This document shows, piece after piece, positions 1 through 8,095 of a stretch of 29,795 bases of DNA. The translations under genes and the position numbers were made by a program. This DNA comes from VFBF01 sp964530695 (GTDB taxonomy: Bacteria > Pseudomonadota > Alphaproteobacteria > Caulobacterales > Aquidulcibacteraceae): contig CAZGYQ010000038.1 in NCBI GenBank assembly GCA_964530695.1, positions 1 through 29,795 of the forward strand, given 5' to 3'. Positions within the stretch are counted from its first letter, which is position 1, and every line of letters starts with the position of its first letter. Below the pieces are notes generated by a model that was not told the DNA's origin, did no database searches, and saw only the letters and a program-made list of their open reading frames with translations.

Positions 1-449
1 AGGTTCGCGCCGCCGCTGTCGACGAGATAGATGCAGGGCAGGCGGTTCTCGCGCGCGATCTCGTGCGCGCGCAGGTGTTTTTTCACCGTGATCGGATAGT
101 AGGTGCCGCCCTTCACGGTGGCGTCATTGCACACGATCATCACCGTGCGGCCCTCCACGCGGCCGATGCCGGTGATGAGCGATGCCGCATGCACGTCGCC
201 CTCGTACATGCCGTTGGCGGCGAGGCCGCTCAGTTCGAGGAACGGGGACGCCGGATCGATCAGCTGCTCCACGCGCTCGCGCGGCAGGAGTTTGCCGCGC
301 GCGACGTGCTTTTTGCGGGCGTCGTCCGAGCCGCCAAGGGCCGCCGTCGCGATCCGTGCACGAAGTTCCTCCACCAGCGCCTTCATGCGTGTCGCGTTGC
401 GGACAAAGGCAGGCGAGGCGGGATCGATCTGGGATTCGAGAATGGACAT
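1..449 (-). CDS. mccB: Methylcrotonyl-CoA carboxylase beta (carboxyltransferase) subunit, N-terminal part
   Basis: This is the first 149 codons of a gene that runs off the left edge, translated from the ATG at 449. The product begins MSILESQIDP and contains KHVARGKLLPRERVEQLIDP, followed by NDATVKGGTYYPITVKKHLR and LPCIYLVDSGGAN. These stretches match the N-terminal carboxyltransferase half of MCC beta subunits nearly residue for residue, and propionyl-CoA carboxylase beta chains less well. MCC carboxylates 3-methylcrotonyl-CoA in leucine breakdown and works with a biotin-carrying alpha subunit, which would lie further left if present. It is divergent from the patatin gene at 551, so the 101 bases between them should hold both promoters. 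The family call is strong; substrate specificity is inferred from similarity. Confidence 0.92.
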   Translation of the reverse strand, partial: MSILESQIDPASPAFVRNATRMKALVEELRARIATAALGGSDDARKKHVARGKLLPRERVEQLIDPASPFLELSGLAANGMYEGDVHAASLITGIGRVEGRTVMIVCNDATVKGGTYYPITVKKHLRAHEIARENRLPCIYLVDSGGAN

Positions 450-550
450 GGGGTCCTTGATGGCGTGCGCCGGACGCTGCGTCAAAGCCCGTCGCGGCGC
501 GGGTCGGGCGCCGGCTTGGCAATTCGCGCGAAAGGCGTCACCTAGACCCC

Positions 551-2326
551 ATGAGCGGCCATATCGAGGACATCCCTATCCTGCGCGGCGCGAGCGCCGA
601 GGCGCTGGCGGCCGCCGAGGCCGAGGCGGAATGGTTCTCGCTGCCCGGCGGTTGGCCGCTGTTTCATGCGGGGGAGGCGTCGGAGGCGCTCTACTTCGTC
701 GTCTCCGGTTCGCTGGCGGCGTTTCGCGGCGAAGGGATGGACCAGCATCTGGTGGGCTACATCCGTGCGGGCGAACCAGTTGGCGAGATGTCGCTCATCG
801 TGGGGGATGGGCACTCAGGGTCGGTTTACGCCATCCGCGATACGGAGATGGTGCGCTTCTCACGCGCGGCGTTCGAGCGGCTCGTGGATCTTCATCCGCA
901 GATGATGCGAGCGCTCGCCCGTCTCATGCTGATCCGCGCCAGACAGGGCCCCAGCCGCAACGCGCGCGCGGAGCCCAAGGTTTACGCGCTGATCGCCACA
1001 TCGCCGACCATTGACCTGCGCCTGCGGGCGCAGACGCTTGTGGAGTCGCTGGCGAAACTTGGCAAAACCGCCTGCGTGGTGGGTGAGGAAGGCGACGACA
1101 AGCTGAGCGCCTGGTTCGACGCGCTGGAGCAAAATCACGACGCGGTCTTCCTCATCAGCCCGATCGCCGATACCGGCTGGTTCCGGACGTGCCTGCGGCA
1201 AGCTGATCGCATCTGGGTCTTGGCGCGCGCGGATGCGGCGCCGTCGATACCGCTGCTGCCGGAAGAAGACCCGTCGCCCGCCCGGCGGTTCCGCCTTGTG
1301 GACGTTGTTCTCCTGCATCACGGCGCCGACCGGATGTTCGCTTCCGCCGAGCAGTGGCGGCGCGCGTGCGACGCCTCGCGTATCCTGCACTGGCACGGCC
1401 TGGCGGACCTGGACGCCGACCGTCTCGCCCGCGTGATTTCCGGACGCGCGACCGGCCTTGTGCTTTCGGGCGGGGGCGCGCGCGCGTATGCGCACATCGG
1501 CGTGATCCGCGCCTTGCGCGAATTCGGCACGCCCATCGACGTGATCGGCGGAACAAGCATGGGCGGGATCGTTGCGGCCTGCTACGCCATGGGCTGGAAC
1601 GACACCGAGATCGAGACGCGCATTCGCAAGGCGTTCGTGGAATCCAATCCGCTCGGCGACTACGTCGTGCCGGTGGTTTCGCTGTCGCGCGGCAAGCGTG
1701 TGGAGACGCGCCTCCACGAGCACTTCGATGACACGCTGATCGAGGATTTGCGTGTTCCGTTCTTCTGTGTCTCAACGAACCTCGTGAGCGCGAGCGCGCA
1801 TGTGCATCGCTCGGGCTTGCTGCGCGATGCCTTGCGTGCTTCAATTTCGTTGCCTGGCATTTTGCCGCCCGTATCCAACGGCGGGGACCTGTTGCTGGTC
1901 GACGGCGCCGTTGTGAAGAACTTCCCCGTCGATGTGATGAAGGAAGCACACCGCGGGCCGATCATCGGCGTCGACGTGGCGCGCCGCAGCACGATCAACC
2001 CGATGGATTTTGTGGATGTGCCGGACTTCATCGGCTGGGTCACGCGCAAGGGCTTTCAGACGGCTCCGCCTATCGCGTCCTTGCTGATGCACACCGCCAC
2101 GCTCACGGTCGATCCGTGGATGGGGCGCGACGGCGCGGATTTGCTCATCATCCCCGAGATGCCGGATGTCGACCTCCGCGACTGGAAGGCGTTCGACTCC
2201 GCGGTCGCGGCCGGTTACGAGGCCACTGTCGCGGCGCTCAAGCGGCGCGCCGAGCACGAGTATCTGCCATCGGACGCGTCAGCGCCTGAGGTGGCCAGGG
2301 CGCTCGGCGCGGTGCGCGTCGGCTAG
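551..2326 (+). CDS. Cyclic-nucleotide-binding / patatin-like phospholipase (NTE/RssA type)
   Basis: The protein has 591 residues. Residues about 10-130 look like a cyclic-nucleotide-binding (CRP-type) beta-roll, with the pattern LYFVVSGSLAAF followed by GEPVGEMSLI. A linker of about 170 residues follows, in the position where NTE relatives carry a similar region. The patatin domain starts near residue 303 with the oxyanion-hole motif GLVLSGGGARAYAHIGVIRA. The nucleophile elbow GGTSMGG holds Ser336, and the catalytic Asp is Asp451 in VDGAVVKNFP. Both dyad residues are present, so an active serine esterase or lysophospholipase is expected, possibly gated by a nucleotide. No transmembrane anchor is evident at the N terminus, unlike eukaryotic NTE. 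No clear ribosome-binding site precedes the ATG. Its natural substrate cannot be told from sequence. Confidence 0.9.
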   Translation: MSGHIEDIPILRGASAEALAAAEAEAEWFSLPGGWPLFHAGEASEALYFVVSGSLAAFRGEGMDQHLVGYIRAGEPVGEMSLIVGDGHSGSVYAIRDTEMVRFSRAAFERLVDLHPQMMRALARLMLIRARQGPSRNARAEPKVYALIATSPTIDLRLRAQTLVESLAKLGKTACVVGEEGDDKLSAWFDALEQNHDAVFLISPIADTGWFRTCLRQADRIWVLARADAAPSIPLLPEEDPSPARRFRLVDVVLLHHGADRMFASAEQWRRACDASRILHWHGLADLDADRLARVISGRATGLVLSGGGARAYAHIGVIRALREFGTPIDVIGGTSMGGIVAACYAMGWNDTEIETRIRKAFVESNPLGDYVVPVVSLSRGKRVETRLHEHFDDTLIEDLRVPFFCVSTNLVSASAHVHRSGLLRDALRASISLPGILPPVSNGGDLLLVDGAVVKNFPVDVMKEAHRGPIIGVDVARRSTINPMDFVDVPDFIGWVTRKGFQTAPPIASLLMHTATLTVDPWMGRDGADLLIIPEMPDVDLRDWKAFDSAVAAGYEATVAALKRRAEHEYLPSDASAPEVARALGAVRVG

Positions 2327-2346
2327 CAGCAATCCAGGAAGTTCAG

Positions 2347-2892
2347 ATGCGCCTTCTCATTCTTGCCGTCACCTTTCTACTCGTTGCCTGCAAACCGGGT
2401 GCAATCGGCCCCTCTTCCAACGCGGCCGGCTGCGCGATGGTCGCGGAACGCACCGTCGCATTCACCGCACCCGGAGCGCGCGACACTGTGGAAGCGCGCG
2501 CCATCGGTCCTGACTGCGCCGGCGCTGTGGTCGTCTGGACCGTGCGTAACGCCGCCGGCAAGCCCCTGTTCGCCCATGCTGCGCCGTATGAATGGGTACA
2601 CAAGCCCGTCGATCCCACGAGCACGGCGCAGATGCAGGCGTTTCTTGACAGCTGGGCCGGCGCGCCCGTTGACGACACATCGGCCTCGCCTGAGTGGAGT
2701 GCCGGGGACCTTGCGGCGCCGGAAGCGTGGGGCCCCGGCGGCGCCAGCATGTTCGTGCGCGAAACCTACGAGTCCATCCGCGCGGCGAAACTGCCGCGCA
2801 TCTGCCTTCCCACGTCGAGCGATGCCTATCAGTGCATCTTCTATGACGCCGAAGCCGAAGCGGTGGATGTCCACTTCTCCGGCGGCGCGTGA
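2347..2892 (+). CDS. Hypothetical lipoprotein
   Basis: This 181-residue protein starts with a lipoprotein signal: MRLLILAVTFLLVAC, with the lipobox LVAC and the lipidated Cys at residue 15. AGGAA at 2336-2340 lies 6 bases before the ATG, which supports this start. The mature part has several cysteines (CAMVAER, GPDCAG, RICLP, YQCIF) that could form disulfides in the periplasm. It begins 20 bases after the patatin gene and probably shares its transcript. I do not recognise the family. Its tail converges on the TPR gene with only 31 bases between them. Confidence 0.75.
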   Translation: MRLLILAVTFLLVACKPGAIGPSSNAAGCAMVAERTVAFTAPGARDTVEARAIGPDCAGAVVVWTVRNAAGKPLFAHAAPYEWVHKPVDPTSTAQMQAFLDSWAGAPVDDTSASPEWSAGDLAAPEAWGPGGASMFVRETYESIRAAKLPRICLPTSSDAYQCIFYDAEAEAVDVHFSGGA

Positions 2893-2923
2893 GGCGCGGG
2901 ACGCGAGCGTAACGCAGCAACGC

Positions 2924-4675
2924 TCAGAGGTTCGCCACGGTCAGCGTCCGGCGATCACCCGCGAAGGCGTCGTTGAAGAAGCGTCGCGCCGCCGCAGCGC
3001 CGCTGGTATCGCCCTGGGCGCGTCGGGCTTCCGACAGGCCCCAGAACGCATAGGCGTTATTGGGATAGTCCATCAACGTATGCAGGAATTCCCGTTCCGC
3101 CCGCGCGGGCTGGCCGGATGCGAGCAACGCCGCGCCGAGCGACTGGCGGACCGGATAATAGATATAGGGCGGCTCCATGTAGGGGATCTTCGCCTGCAGG
3201 TCGGTCGCGGCTTGAAACTGCGCCGCCGCGGCGCCGAACTTGCGCTCACGCATCAGCGCGCGGCCCTCGACGACGTGTCCCATGATCTCGAGAAGGTCCT
3301 TCGTCGGGATGCCGCCAGAGTTCATGGCGGTGAAATCGCCGGTTTCCGAAAGCGCCGCAATCTTCGCGGATTCCACCCGCGCCTCGGTGACCCGGTCGGT
3401 GCGTACGTAGGCGATGGCGCGCGCGAACAGCCATGCCGCCTTCACGTAGTCGACGCCATCGGCGGGCGCGGGCTCCGCGAGGATCGATGCGGGCGTTGCG
3501 AACTGCGCCTTCGCAAACCACGGCGCCGCTTTCACGGGCTGGGCGATCGGCACCGCGCGCGCCATCTCGATCGGCAGCGCGCGGTCGAGTCGCGGCGCGA
3601 TGGCGAGCGCCGTGCGCGCATCGCCCGACGCCTGCGCGCTGGTCATGATGAAGTGAAGATTGTGCGTGTAGTACCCATACTGATACATCGCACTCGGATT
3701 GGCGGCGCTGAAATAGGCCTCGTCAGCCGCGGCCGCGCGCTGGTTGGCGCGGATGGAATCCCCGAAGCGACCGACGCGATAGTAGATGTGCGCCGGCATG
3801 TGCACGAGGTGCCCCGCATTCGGCGTCAGCCGTGACAGCGCGTCAGCGTACCGTTCCGCCCGCCACGGATCGGAGGAGGCCTCCACCACGTGGATGTAGA
3901 GGTGGATCGCACCGACATGTTTCGGATCGCGCGCCAGCACCTGTTCGAGGCGCGAGACCATGTCGCCGGTGTAGCCGAACGGCTCCCGCCCGCCCGCCTG
4001 CCAGTAGTTCCACGGCTGCGTGTCCATCATCGCCTCGACGGCGAAAGTCTGGACGTTGTCGTCGTCGGCGTACTGATCGGCGAGGCTGCGCATCGCTTCG
4101 GCGTAGGCGCGGTCGAGATGGCTGCGGTCGCCGGGCGCCCGGCGCGCGTAGCGATGCAGCAGGGCGTCAATCAGCGCCTGCTCCTTTTCGTTGGCGGAAT
4201 CGGCCTTCGCCAGCGCCGCGCGCGTCGCCGCGTAGGCGGCGGCGTTGTCGGCAGGGTCCATCGGCGCATTGATGTTGGGCCCCAGCGCGAACGCCTCGCC
4301 CCAGAAGCACATCGCGCAAGTCGGATCGAGGCGTTGTGCTTCCCGGAAGGCGCGCGCGGCCTCCGCGTGGTTGAAGCCGTGCAGCAGACGTAGGCCCTGG
4401 TCGAAATAGGCCTGCGCGCGCGGGCTTGCGGTGGTGATGGCCATGTGCGTCACGCCGAGGCCGTCCATCAGCGGCGGAACCCCGGCTGCTGCGGGTGCTT
4501 CCGCGGCGTAGGCGTTGGCGGCGGCCAGGAAGGACCGCAGCGACAGGGCGGGCGGCGCGCAACGCGCCTGCCCGACGGCGGCGGCGAGCGGCGGGTCGAT
4601 GGGCGCCGCGACTGGGGCGAATGCGGCGGCGCTGAGCGCTATGGCGGCGGCGGCGACGAAATAGGCATGTCTCAC
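2924..4675 (-). CDS. Exported TPR-repeat protein of unknown function
   Basis: The GTG at 4675 is chosen as start because it has a strong GGGAGG ribosome-binding site a few bases upstream and gives a clean signal peptide (residues 1 to about 20, rich in Ala). The open frame extends further to an ATG at 5005, but that stretch overlaps the arsC-like sequence on the other strand. The 583-residue product has helical TPR-like repeats. These include YFDQGLRLLHGFNHAEAARA and a CAMCFWGEA segment, hallmarks of a widespread secreted TPR family. A His-rich stretch HLVHMPAHIYYRVGRFGD in the middle is also typical of that family and could bind metal. No enzymatic role is established. The C-terminal TPR part is preceded by conserved PYIYYPVRQSLG. 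It is monocistronic and convergent with the lipoprotein gene. Confidence 0.85.
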   Translation of the reverse strand: MRHAYFVAAAAIALSAAAFAPVAAPIDPPLAAAVGQARCAPPALSLRSFLAAANAYAAEAPAAAGVPPLMDGLGVTHMAITTASPRAQAYFDQGLRLLHGFNHAEAARAFREAQRLDPTCAMCFWGEAFALGPNINAPMDPADNAAAYAATRAALAKADSANEKEQALIDALLHRYARRAPGDRSHLDRAYAEAMRSLADQYADDDNVQTFAVEAMMDTQPWNYWQAGGREPFGYTGDMVSRLEQVLARDPKHVGAIHLYIHVVEASSDPWRAERYADALSRLTPNAGHLVHMPAHIYYRVGRFGDSIRANQRAAAADEAYFSAANPSAMYQYGYYTHNLHFIMTSAQASGDARTALAIAPRLDRALPIEMARAVPIAQPVKAAPWFAKAQFATPASILAEPAPADGVDYVKAAWLFARAIAYVRTDRVTEARVESAKIAALSETGDFTAMNSGGIPTKDLLEIMGHVVEGRALMRERKFGAAAAQFQAATDLQAKIPYMEPPYIYYPVRQSLGAALLASGQPARAEREFLHTLMDYPNNAYAFWGLSEARRAQGDTSGAAAARRFFNDAFAGDRRTLTVANL

Positions 4676-4750
4676 GGGCGTCCTCCCTCGTGTGTCGCCA
4701 CCGCACCTATCCGGGCCATGTCTCAAACGATCAGGACGGCTCGCGGGCGG

Positions 4751-5127
4751 ATGATGACGGCGCGAGCGGGCGCGGAGGGCGGCGCGACGACGGAGGTATG
4801 GCACAATCCCGGATGCGGGTCTTCGAAAAATGCGATTGCCTATCTTGAGCAAAGTGGGAGCGGACCGGAGATATTCCTGTACCTGAAGGAAAAACCGGGG
4901 AAGTCCGCCATCAAGGGCGTCCTCGGTCTGCTGGGTTTGAAGGCTTCGGAGCTGTTGCGCCCGAACGAGGGGCTGGCGGAAGAGCAGGGCCCCCACGCTG
5001 TTCAAGCGCGGCAGCGATCCTCGACGCCATCGCCGCGAATGCCGCGCTCATCCAGAGACCGATCGTCATCACGAAAAAGTCCGCCGTGATTGCGCGCCCG
5101 AAGACGCGCACTGGCGAGTTCCTCTGA
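4751..5127 (+). pseudogene. ArsC-type (glutaredoxin-dependent) arsenate reductase, frameshifted
   Basis: The first part, read from the ATG at 4751, gives EVWHNPGCGSSKNAIAYLEQ and then LLGLKASELLRPNEGLAEEQ, which align with ArsC through the active-site Cys loop and the LLR arginine. After a CCCCC run at 4990-4994 the frame is lost. The rest of the family (AAILDAIAANAALIQRPIVI, then a second ARPKT arginine) continues in another frame to the TGA at 5125. One extra C in that run would restore a continuous protein with the ArsC Cys and all three family arginines (LLR, QRPIV, ARP). It is therefore either a recent pseudogene, a programmed or slippage frameshift, or a sequencing error. No other ars gene is nearby. 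The start is uncertain because two adjacent ATGs lie at 4751 and 4754 with a weak GGGCGG upstream. Confidence 0.8.
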
Positions 5128-5134
5128 ACGAGGG

Positions 5135-5548
5135 CTACTTCTTCTTCGTCGTCGCCACCGCGCGCGCCGGCGCCAGCGGCTTGCAGATCTGGTTCACCGT
5201 CGCGCGGTTGGCGCGGATCGTATCGTACGCGGCCTGCAGTTGCTGGACTGAGAGCCCGCTGCGGCTGGCGAGCGTCAACAGTCCGGTGAGCTGCTTGCCC
5301 TGATCCGGTTCGTCGATCAGCGGATCTATCTGCGGGATGAGCGCGAAGGCGCGCGGTTCGAGCTTTGAATAGGCGATGCCCACGCCGCACGCACACACGC
5401 GGGGATCTTCGCCGCGACGCACGCAACCGTCCTGCACCGCGCGCGCGGTCTGCGCCGGGGGCGCCGTGCCGGCGCCCTGCGCCAGCAGCGGCGAAGCGGC
5501 GAGCGCGGTGGCGGCGACGGCGGACAGGGCGAGGAGGAGGCGCATCAT
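5135..5548 (-). CDS. Hypothetical exported protein with a Cys-x-Cys cluster
   Basis: The protein has 137 residues with a signal peptide (MMRLLLALSAVAATALAASPLLAQ) and a predicted cut after the AQ. The ATG at 5548 has AAGGA about 7 bases upstream; the next codon is also ATG, so either may be used. The mature part carries a short cysteine pattern, DGCVRRGEDPRVCACG, followed by a mostly helical region and a basic tail ending in KKK. Such small secreted proteins are common in alphaproteobacteria, but I do not recognise a named family. Its stop lies 7 bases from the end of the arsC-like pseudogene, which converges on it. Confidence 0.75.
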   Translation of the reverse strand: MMRLLLALSAVAATALAASPLLAQGAGTAPPAQTARAVQDGCVRRGEDPRVCACGVGIAYSKLEPRAFALIPQIDPLIDEPDQGKQLTGLLTLASRSGLSVQQLQAAYDTIRANRATVNQICKPLAPARAVATTKKK

Positions 5549-5689
5549 GTCTTATCCTTCATCTGATCGGGCGGCACAAAGCGCCTGCGCGCCTGAACCG
5601 CACCCCAACGTCGCCGTCAAGCGTATGGTTCCAAAGCCGATATGGCCCTATGTTGAGAACAAGCGAGAGAGTGCGGCAGGAGAACGTTC

Positions 5690-6220
5690 ATGATGCGGAT
5701 TTTCGTGGCCTTATCGGCGCTGGTCCTTGCGGCCTGCGCGACGGTCACCCCCTACCAGCCTGCGGTCCAGGCCGGCGCCTACGGCTACGCGGAACGGCGG
5801 GTGGAGGACAATCGGTACACCCTGACCTTCAACGGCAATTCGCTGACCGAACGCGAGACTGTTGAAAGCTATGTCCTCTACCGGGCGGCGGAACTGACGC
5901 TGCAGCAGGGGTTCGATTACTTCATCGTCACCCAGCGCGCGACCGACGGGCGCTCAAGCCTTGTCCCGCTCGGAGGCCCCTACGGCAGTTTCCGCCCGGA
6001 CTATGACTGGTACTCCCCGCGACACGGCTGGCGTTCCTTCTACGACCCCTTCTGGGACGACACGACCTACCGGGAAGTGACGCGCTACCGGGCCAACGCT
6101 GAGATCGTCCTGTTCAAGGGACAGAAGCCCGCCGACAATCCCCAGGCATTCGACGCGCGCCAGGTGAAGCAGAACCTCGAGGGTCAAATTCAGCGTCCGC
6201 CTGCGGCTCCCGCCGGCTGA
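5690..6220 (+). CDS. CC0125/CC1285-family lipoprotein
   Basis: The 176-residue protein has a lipobox LAAC at residues 13-16, so it should be a lipid-anchored envelope protein. The core GYAERRVEDNRYTLTFNGNS followed by ETVESYVLYRAAELTLQQG and the phrase FDYFIVTQR match a family named from Caulobacter crescentus. The middle is aromatic-rich (YDWYSPRHGW, YDPFWDD), and the end is a helical region rich in Gln and Pro. AGGAG at 5678-5682 sits well before the ATG. The function of the family is not known. An 11-bp stem-loop follows the stop codon at 6229-6261, which suggests that the transcript may end there. Confidence 0.85.
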   Translation: MMRIFVALSALVLAACATVTPYQPAVQAGAYGYAERRVEDNRYTLTFNGNSLTERETVESYVLYRAAELTLQQGFDYFIVTQRATDGRSSLVPLGGPYGSFRPDYDWYSPRHGWRSFYDPFWDDTTYREVTRYRANAEIVLFKGQKPADNPQAFDARQVKQNLEGQIQRPPAAPAG

Positions 6221-6228
6221 TGTCCGAT

Positions 6229-6261
6229 TTCACCGCGCGGGCGTCTTGCGCGCGCGGTGAA
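6229..6261. terminator. Stem-loop after the CC0125-family gene
   Basis: The arms TTCACCGCGCG (6229-6239) and CGCGCGGTGAA (6251-6261) are perfectly complementary over 11 bp, with an 11-base loop. The hairpin begins 9 bases after a stop codon and ends 20 bases before the next start. There is no T-run after it, so an intrinsic terminator is only possible; it may instead protect mRNA ends. Confidence 0.4.
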
Positions 6262-6281
6262 GGCGGGCCACGTCTTCGCCC

Positions 6282-7136
6282 ATGTCATACCGCCGCCGCG
6301 TCCGCGACGACCTTGTCGATGTCGTCTTCGATGTGATCCGTAGCGCCTCGGCGACGGGCGGCGCGCCCGTGGGCGATGAGGCCTCCCTTAAGGCGCAGGC
6401 CGAGCGCGAGGCCGCCCGTCAGGCCGCGCGGCTGGAAAAGCAACGGCTGCGCGAACAGCAATCGATCCGGCAGTACGCCGCCGTCGGCGTCGGCCTGCTG
6501 GCCGGTGGTCTCGCTTCGATGTTCATGCTCCCGACCGTGGCGGCGGTCGGCATCGGCCTTCTCGCAGGGGGGGCGATGAGCCTCCTCGTGAAGGCGATCC
6601 AGACCGGCGCGCTGGCGCCGCGCGACCTGCCGATACGCCCGCCACAGAAGGCGCGCGCCATCGACCCGCCCGAGGTCGACGGCCGCGACATCCCGAAATC
6701 CCAGCGAGACGTGGTGCAGGGGGTGCTCGACGATACCGCGATCGCGTTGCGCAAGCTCGACGCCGTGGCGCGTGCTCTGGCCGGCAAGGACGAAGACGCG
6801 GCCTCGCTCTGTCGTCGTCTGGTCGCCGCGGGAGAGCGCCTTTCGGACGCCGTCGCCGACGAGCCGATGAAATTCCCGGTTGCGCAGCGCGTCCTGACCT
6901 ACCACCTGCCGAAAGCCGTGTTCGTCGCCGAGACATTCCAGAGCCTCGAACCCGAGCACTACGAGAAGCGCGCCGCCGAAGCGCGCCATCTGCTCACACG
7001 CATGGAGATGGTGTTCGAGAAGGCCATCCTCGACATGAGCAGCGTTGACGCCGCCGAGATGGATCTCGAAATGCGTCTCATCAATCAGGCGCTCGATGAG
7101 GATCTCAACACCGAACCATCGAAGAGGGCGCCGTGA
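6282..7136 (+). CDS. XpaC-like (5-bromo-4-chloroindolyl phosphate hydrolysis family) membrane protein
   Basis: The protein has 284 residues. After a charged N-terminal helix (about 45-65, Arg/Gln-rich) come two close hydrophobic helices, VGVGLLAGGLASMFMLP and VGIGLLAGGAMSLLVKAI, which form a membrane hairpin. The C-terminal half is helical and contains RVLTYHLPKAVFVAETFQSL and then a Glu-rich end (AEMDLEMRLINQALDEDL). This pattern matches the XpaC family (PF10112), known from Bacillus next to TelA/YceG-like toxic-anion-resistance genes. No telA homologue is present here. The enzymatic label of the family is weakly supported. The stop overlaps the GTG start of the PhzF-like gene by 4 bases (GTGA), so the two are translationally coupled. 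No Shine-Dalgarno sequence is visible before its ATG. Confidence 0.75.
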   Translation: MSYRRRVRDDLVDVVFDVIRSASATGGAPVGDEASLKAQAEREAARQAARLEKQRLREQQSIRQYAAVGVGLLAGGLASMFMLPTVAAVGIGLLAGGAMSLLVKAIQTGALAPRDLPIRPPQKARAIDPPEVDGRDIPKSQRDVVQGVLDDTAIALRKLDAVARALAGKDEDAASLCRRLVAAGERLSDAVADEPMKFPVAQRVLTYHLPKAVFVAETFQSLEPEHYEKRAAEARHLLTRMEMVFEKAILDMSSVDAAEMDLEMRLINQALDEDLNTEPSKRAP

Positions 7137-8014
7137 GCCGCCGCTACACCGTCCTTGATGTCTTCACGCAGACGCCGCTGGCCGGAAACCCGCTGGCGGT
7201 AGTGAGCGACGCCGAAGGCCTCGACAGCGCGCGCATGCAGGCGATCGCCAAGGAGTTCAATCTCTCCGAGACGGTGTTCATCCTGCCGCCGGACGATTCC
7301 CATCGCCGCGCGAAGCTGCGCATCTTCACGCCCGGCTCCGAACTGCCGTTCGCGGGTCATCCCACGGTCGGGACGGCGGTGCTGCTCTCGCTCATGCATG
7401 GCGACGAGGGCGCCGCGGCGTTCGGCCTTGAGGAACAGGTCGGCGTCGTCTCCTGCGTCACCGAGCGGCGCGGCGAACGGTCGGGCTATGCGCGCTTCCG
7501 CGTACCGAAGCTGCCGGCGATTGTCGGGGTGGGCCTGAGCATCGAGGGCGCAGCGGACGCACTGGGCCTTTCGGCGGCCGACATTGGCTTCGGTCATCAC
7601 GCGCCGTCGAAGCGCACGGCCGGCGTGGCGTTCGATCTTGTGCCGCTCGCGTCGCTGGACGCGCTGAAGCGGGCATGGCCGACGGCATCCTTCGCGCGCC
7701 TCGTCGCTGGCGATCATCCCGCGGCCTTTCTGTACGCGCCGTCGCCGGAAGGCCTGCGCGCGCGCATGTACGGTCCCGGCCTCGGCGTCGCGGAAGATCC
7801 CGCCACGGGGTCGGCGGTTGCGTGCCTTGCGGGCGCGCTGGCGGATCACGAAGGCCTCGGCGACGGAACACATGACTTCGTGATCGACCAGGGCGTCGAA
7901 ATGGGCCGGGCGAGCCGCATCGAACTCCAGATCGTCCTTGAGGACGGCAAGCTTGTCGCAGCGGAAATCGGCGGCTCCGCTGTCGTGGTGGCCGAGGGCG
8001 TCCTGTACGACTGA
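7133..8014 (+). CDS. PhzF-family isomerase/epimerase-like enzyme
   Basis: The 293-residue protein starts at a GTG overlapping the previous stop and matches the PhzF fold of two similar alpha/beta halves. Family marks are DVFTQTPLAGNPLAVV near the start, FNLSETVFI with the acid Glu46 equivalent to the PhzF catalytic Glu, SELPFAGHPTVGT, and AEDPATGSAVACLAGALADH in the second half. PhzF enzymes isomerise small acids such as dihydro-hydroxyanthranilate. Most members outside phenazine clusters have unknown substrates, and no other phenazine gene is here, so phenazine production should not be inferred. The gene is coupled to the XpaC-like gene, and the acyl-CoA ligase gene begins 81 bases downstream. 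Confidence 0.9.
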   Translation: MSRRYTVLDVFTQTPLAGNPLAVVSDAEGLDSARMQAIAKEFNLSETVFILPPDDSHRRAKLRIFTPGSELPFAGHPTVGTAVLLSLMHGDEGAAAFGLEEQVGVVSCVTERRGERSGYARFRVPKLPAIVGVGLSIEGAADALGLSAADIGFGHHAPSKRTAGVAFDLVPLASLDALKRAWPTASFARLVAGDHPAAFLYAPSPEGLRARMYGPGLGVAEDPATGSAVACLAGALADHEGLGDGTHDFVIDQGVEMGRASRIELQIVLEDGKLVAAEIGGSAVVVAEGVLYD

Positions 8015-8048
8015 AGAGTGCGGGGTCTTTCCCTGCCGCGCGCGCCAT

Positions 8049-8065
8049 GCTGAAAACGCTTCAGC
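8049..8065. promoter_or_regulatory. Palindrome upstream of the acyl-CoA ligase gene
   Basis: GCTGAA (8049-8054) and TTCAGC (8060-8065) form a perfect 6-bp inverted repeat around AACGC, 30 bases before the ligase start. The position suits an operator, and many alphaproteobacterial fatty-acid regulators bind such sites. No regulator gene is in the window and the match is short, so this is tentative. Confidence 0.25.
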
Positions 8066-8095
8066 GGCCCGATCACGAGGCCGGGAGGAAATCGC

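Noticed and set aside
2905..2925. Hairpin GAGCGT/ACGCTC as a shared terminator of convergent genes
   Set aside because: Only 6 bp, overlaps the stop of the TPR gene and has no T-run; too weak.
4676..5005. N-terminal extension of the TPR gene up to an ATG at 5005
   Set aside because: It would bury the signal peptide and run over the arsC-like sequence; the GTG at 4675 has a good ribosome-binding site.
7133..8014. Phenazine biosynthesis cluster
   Set aside because: Only a PhzF-family gene is present; this family is widespread without phenazine genes.
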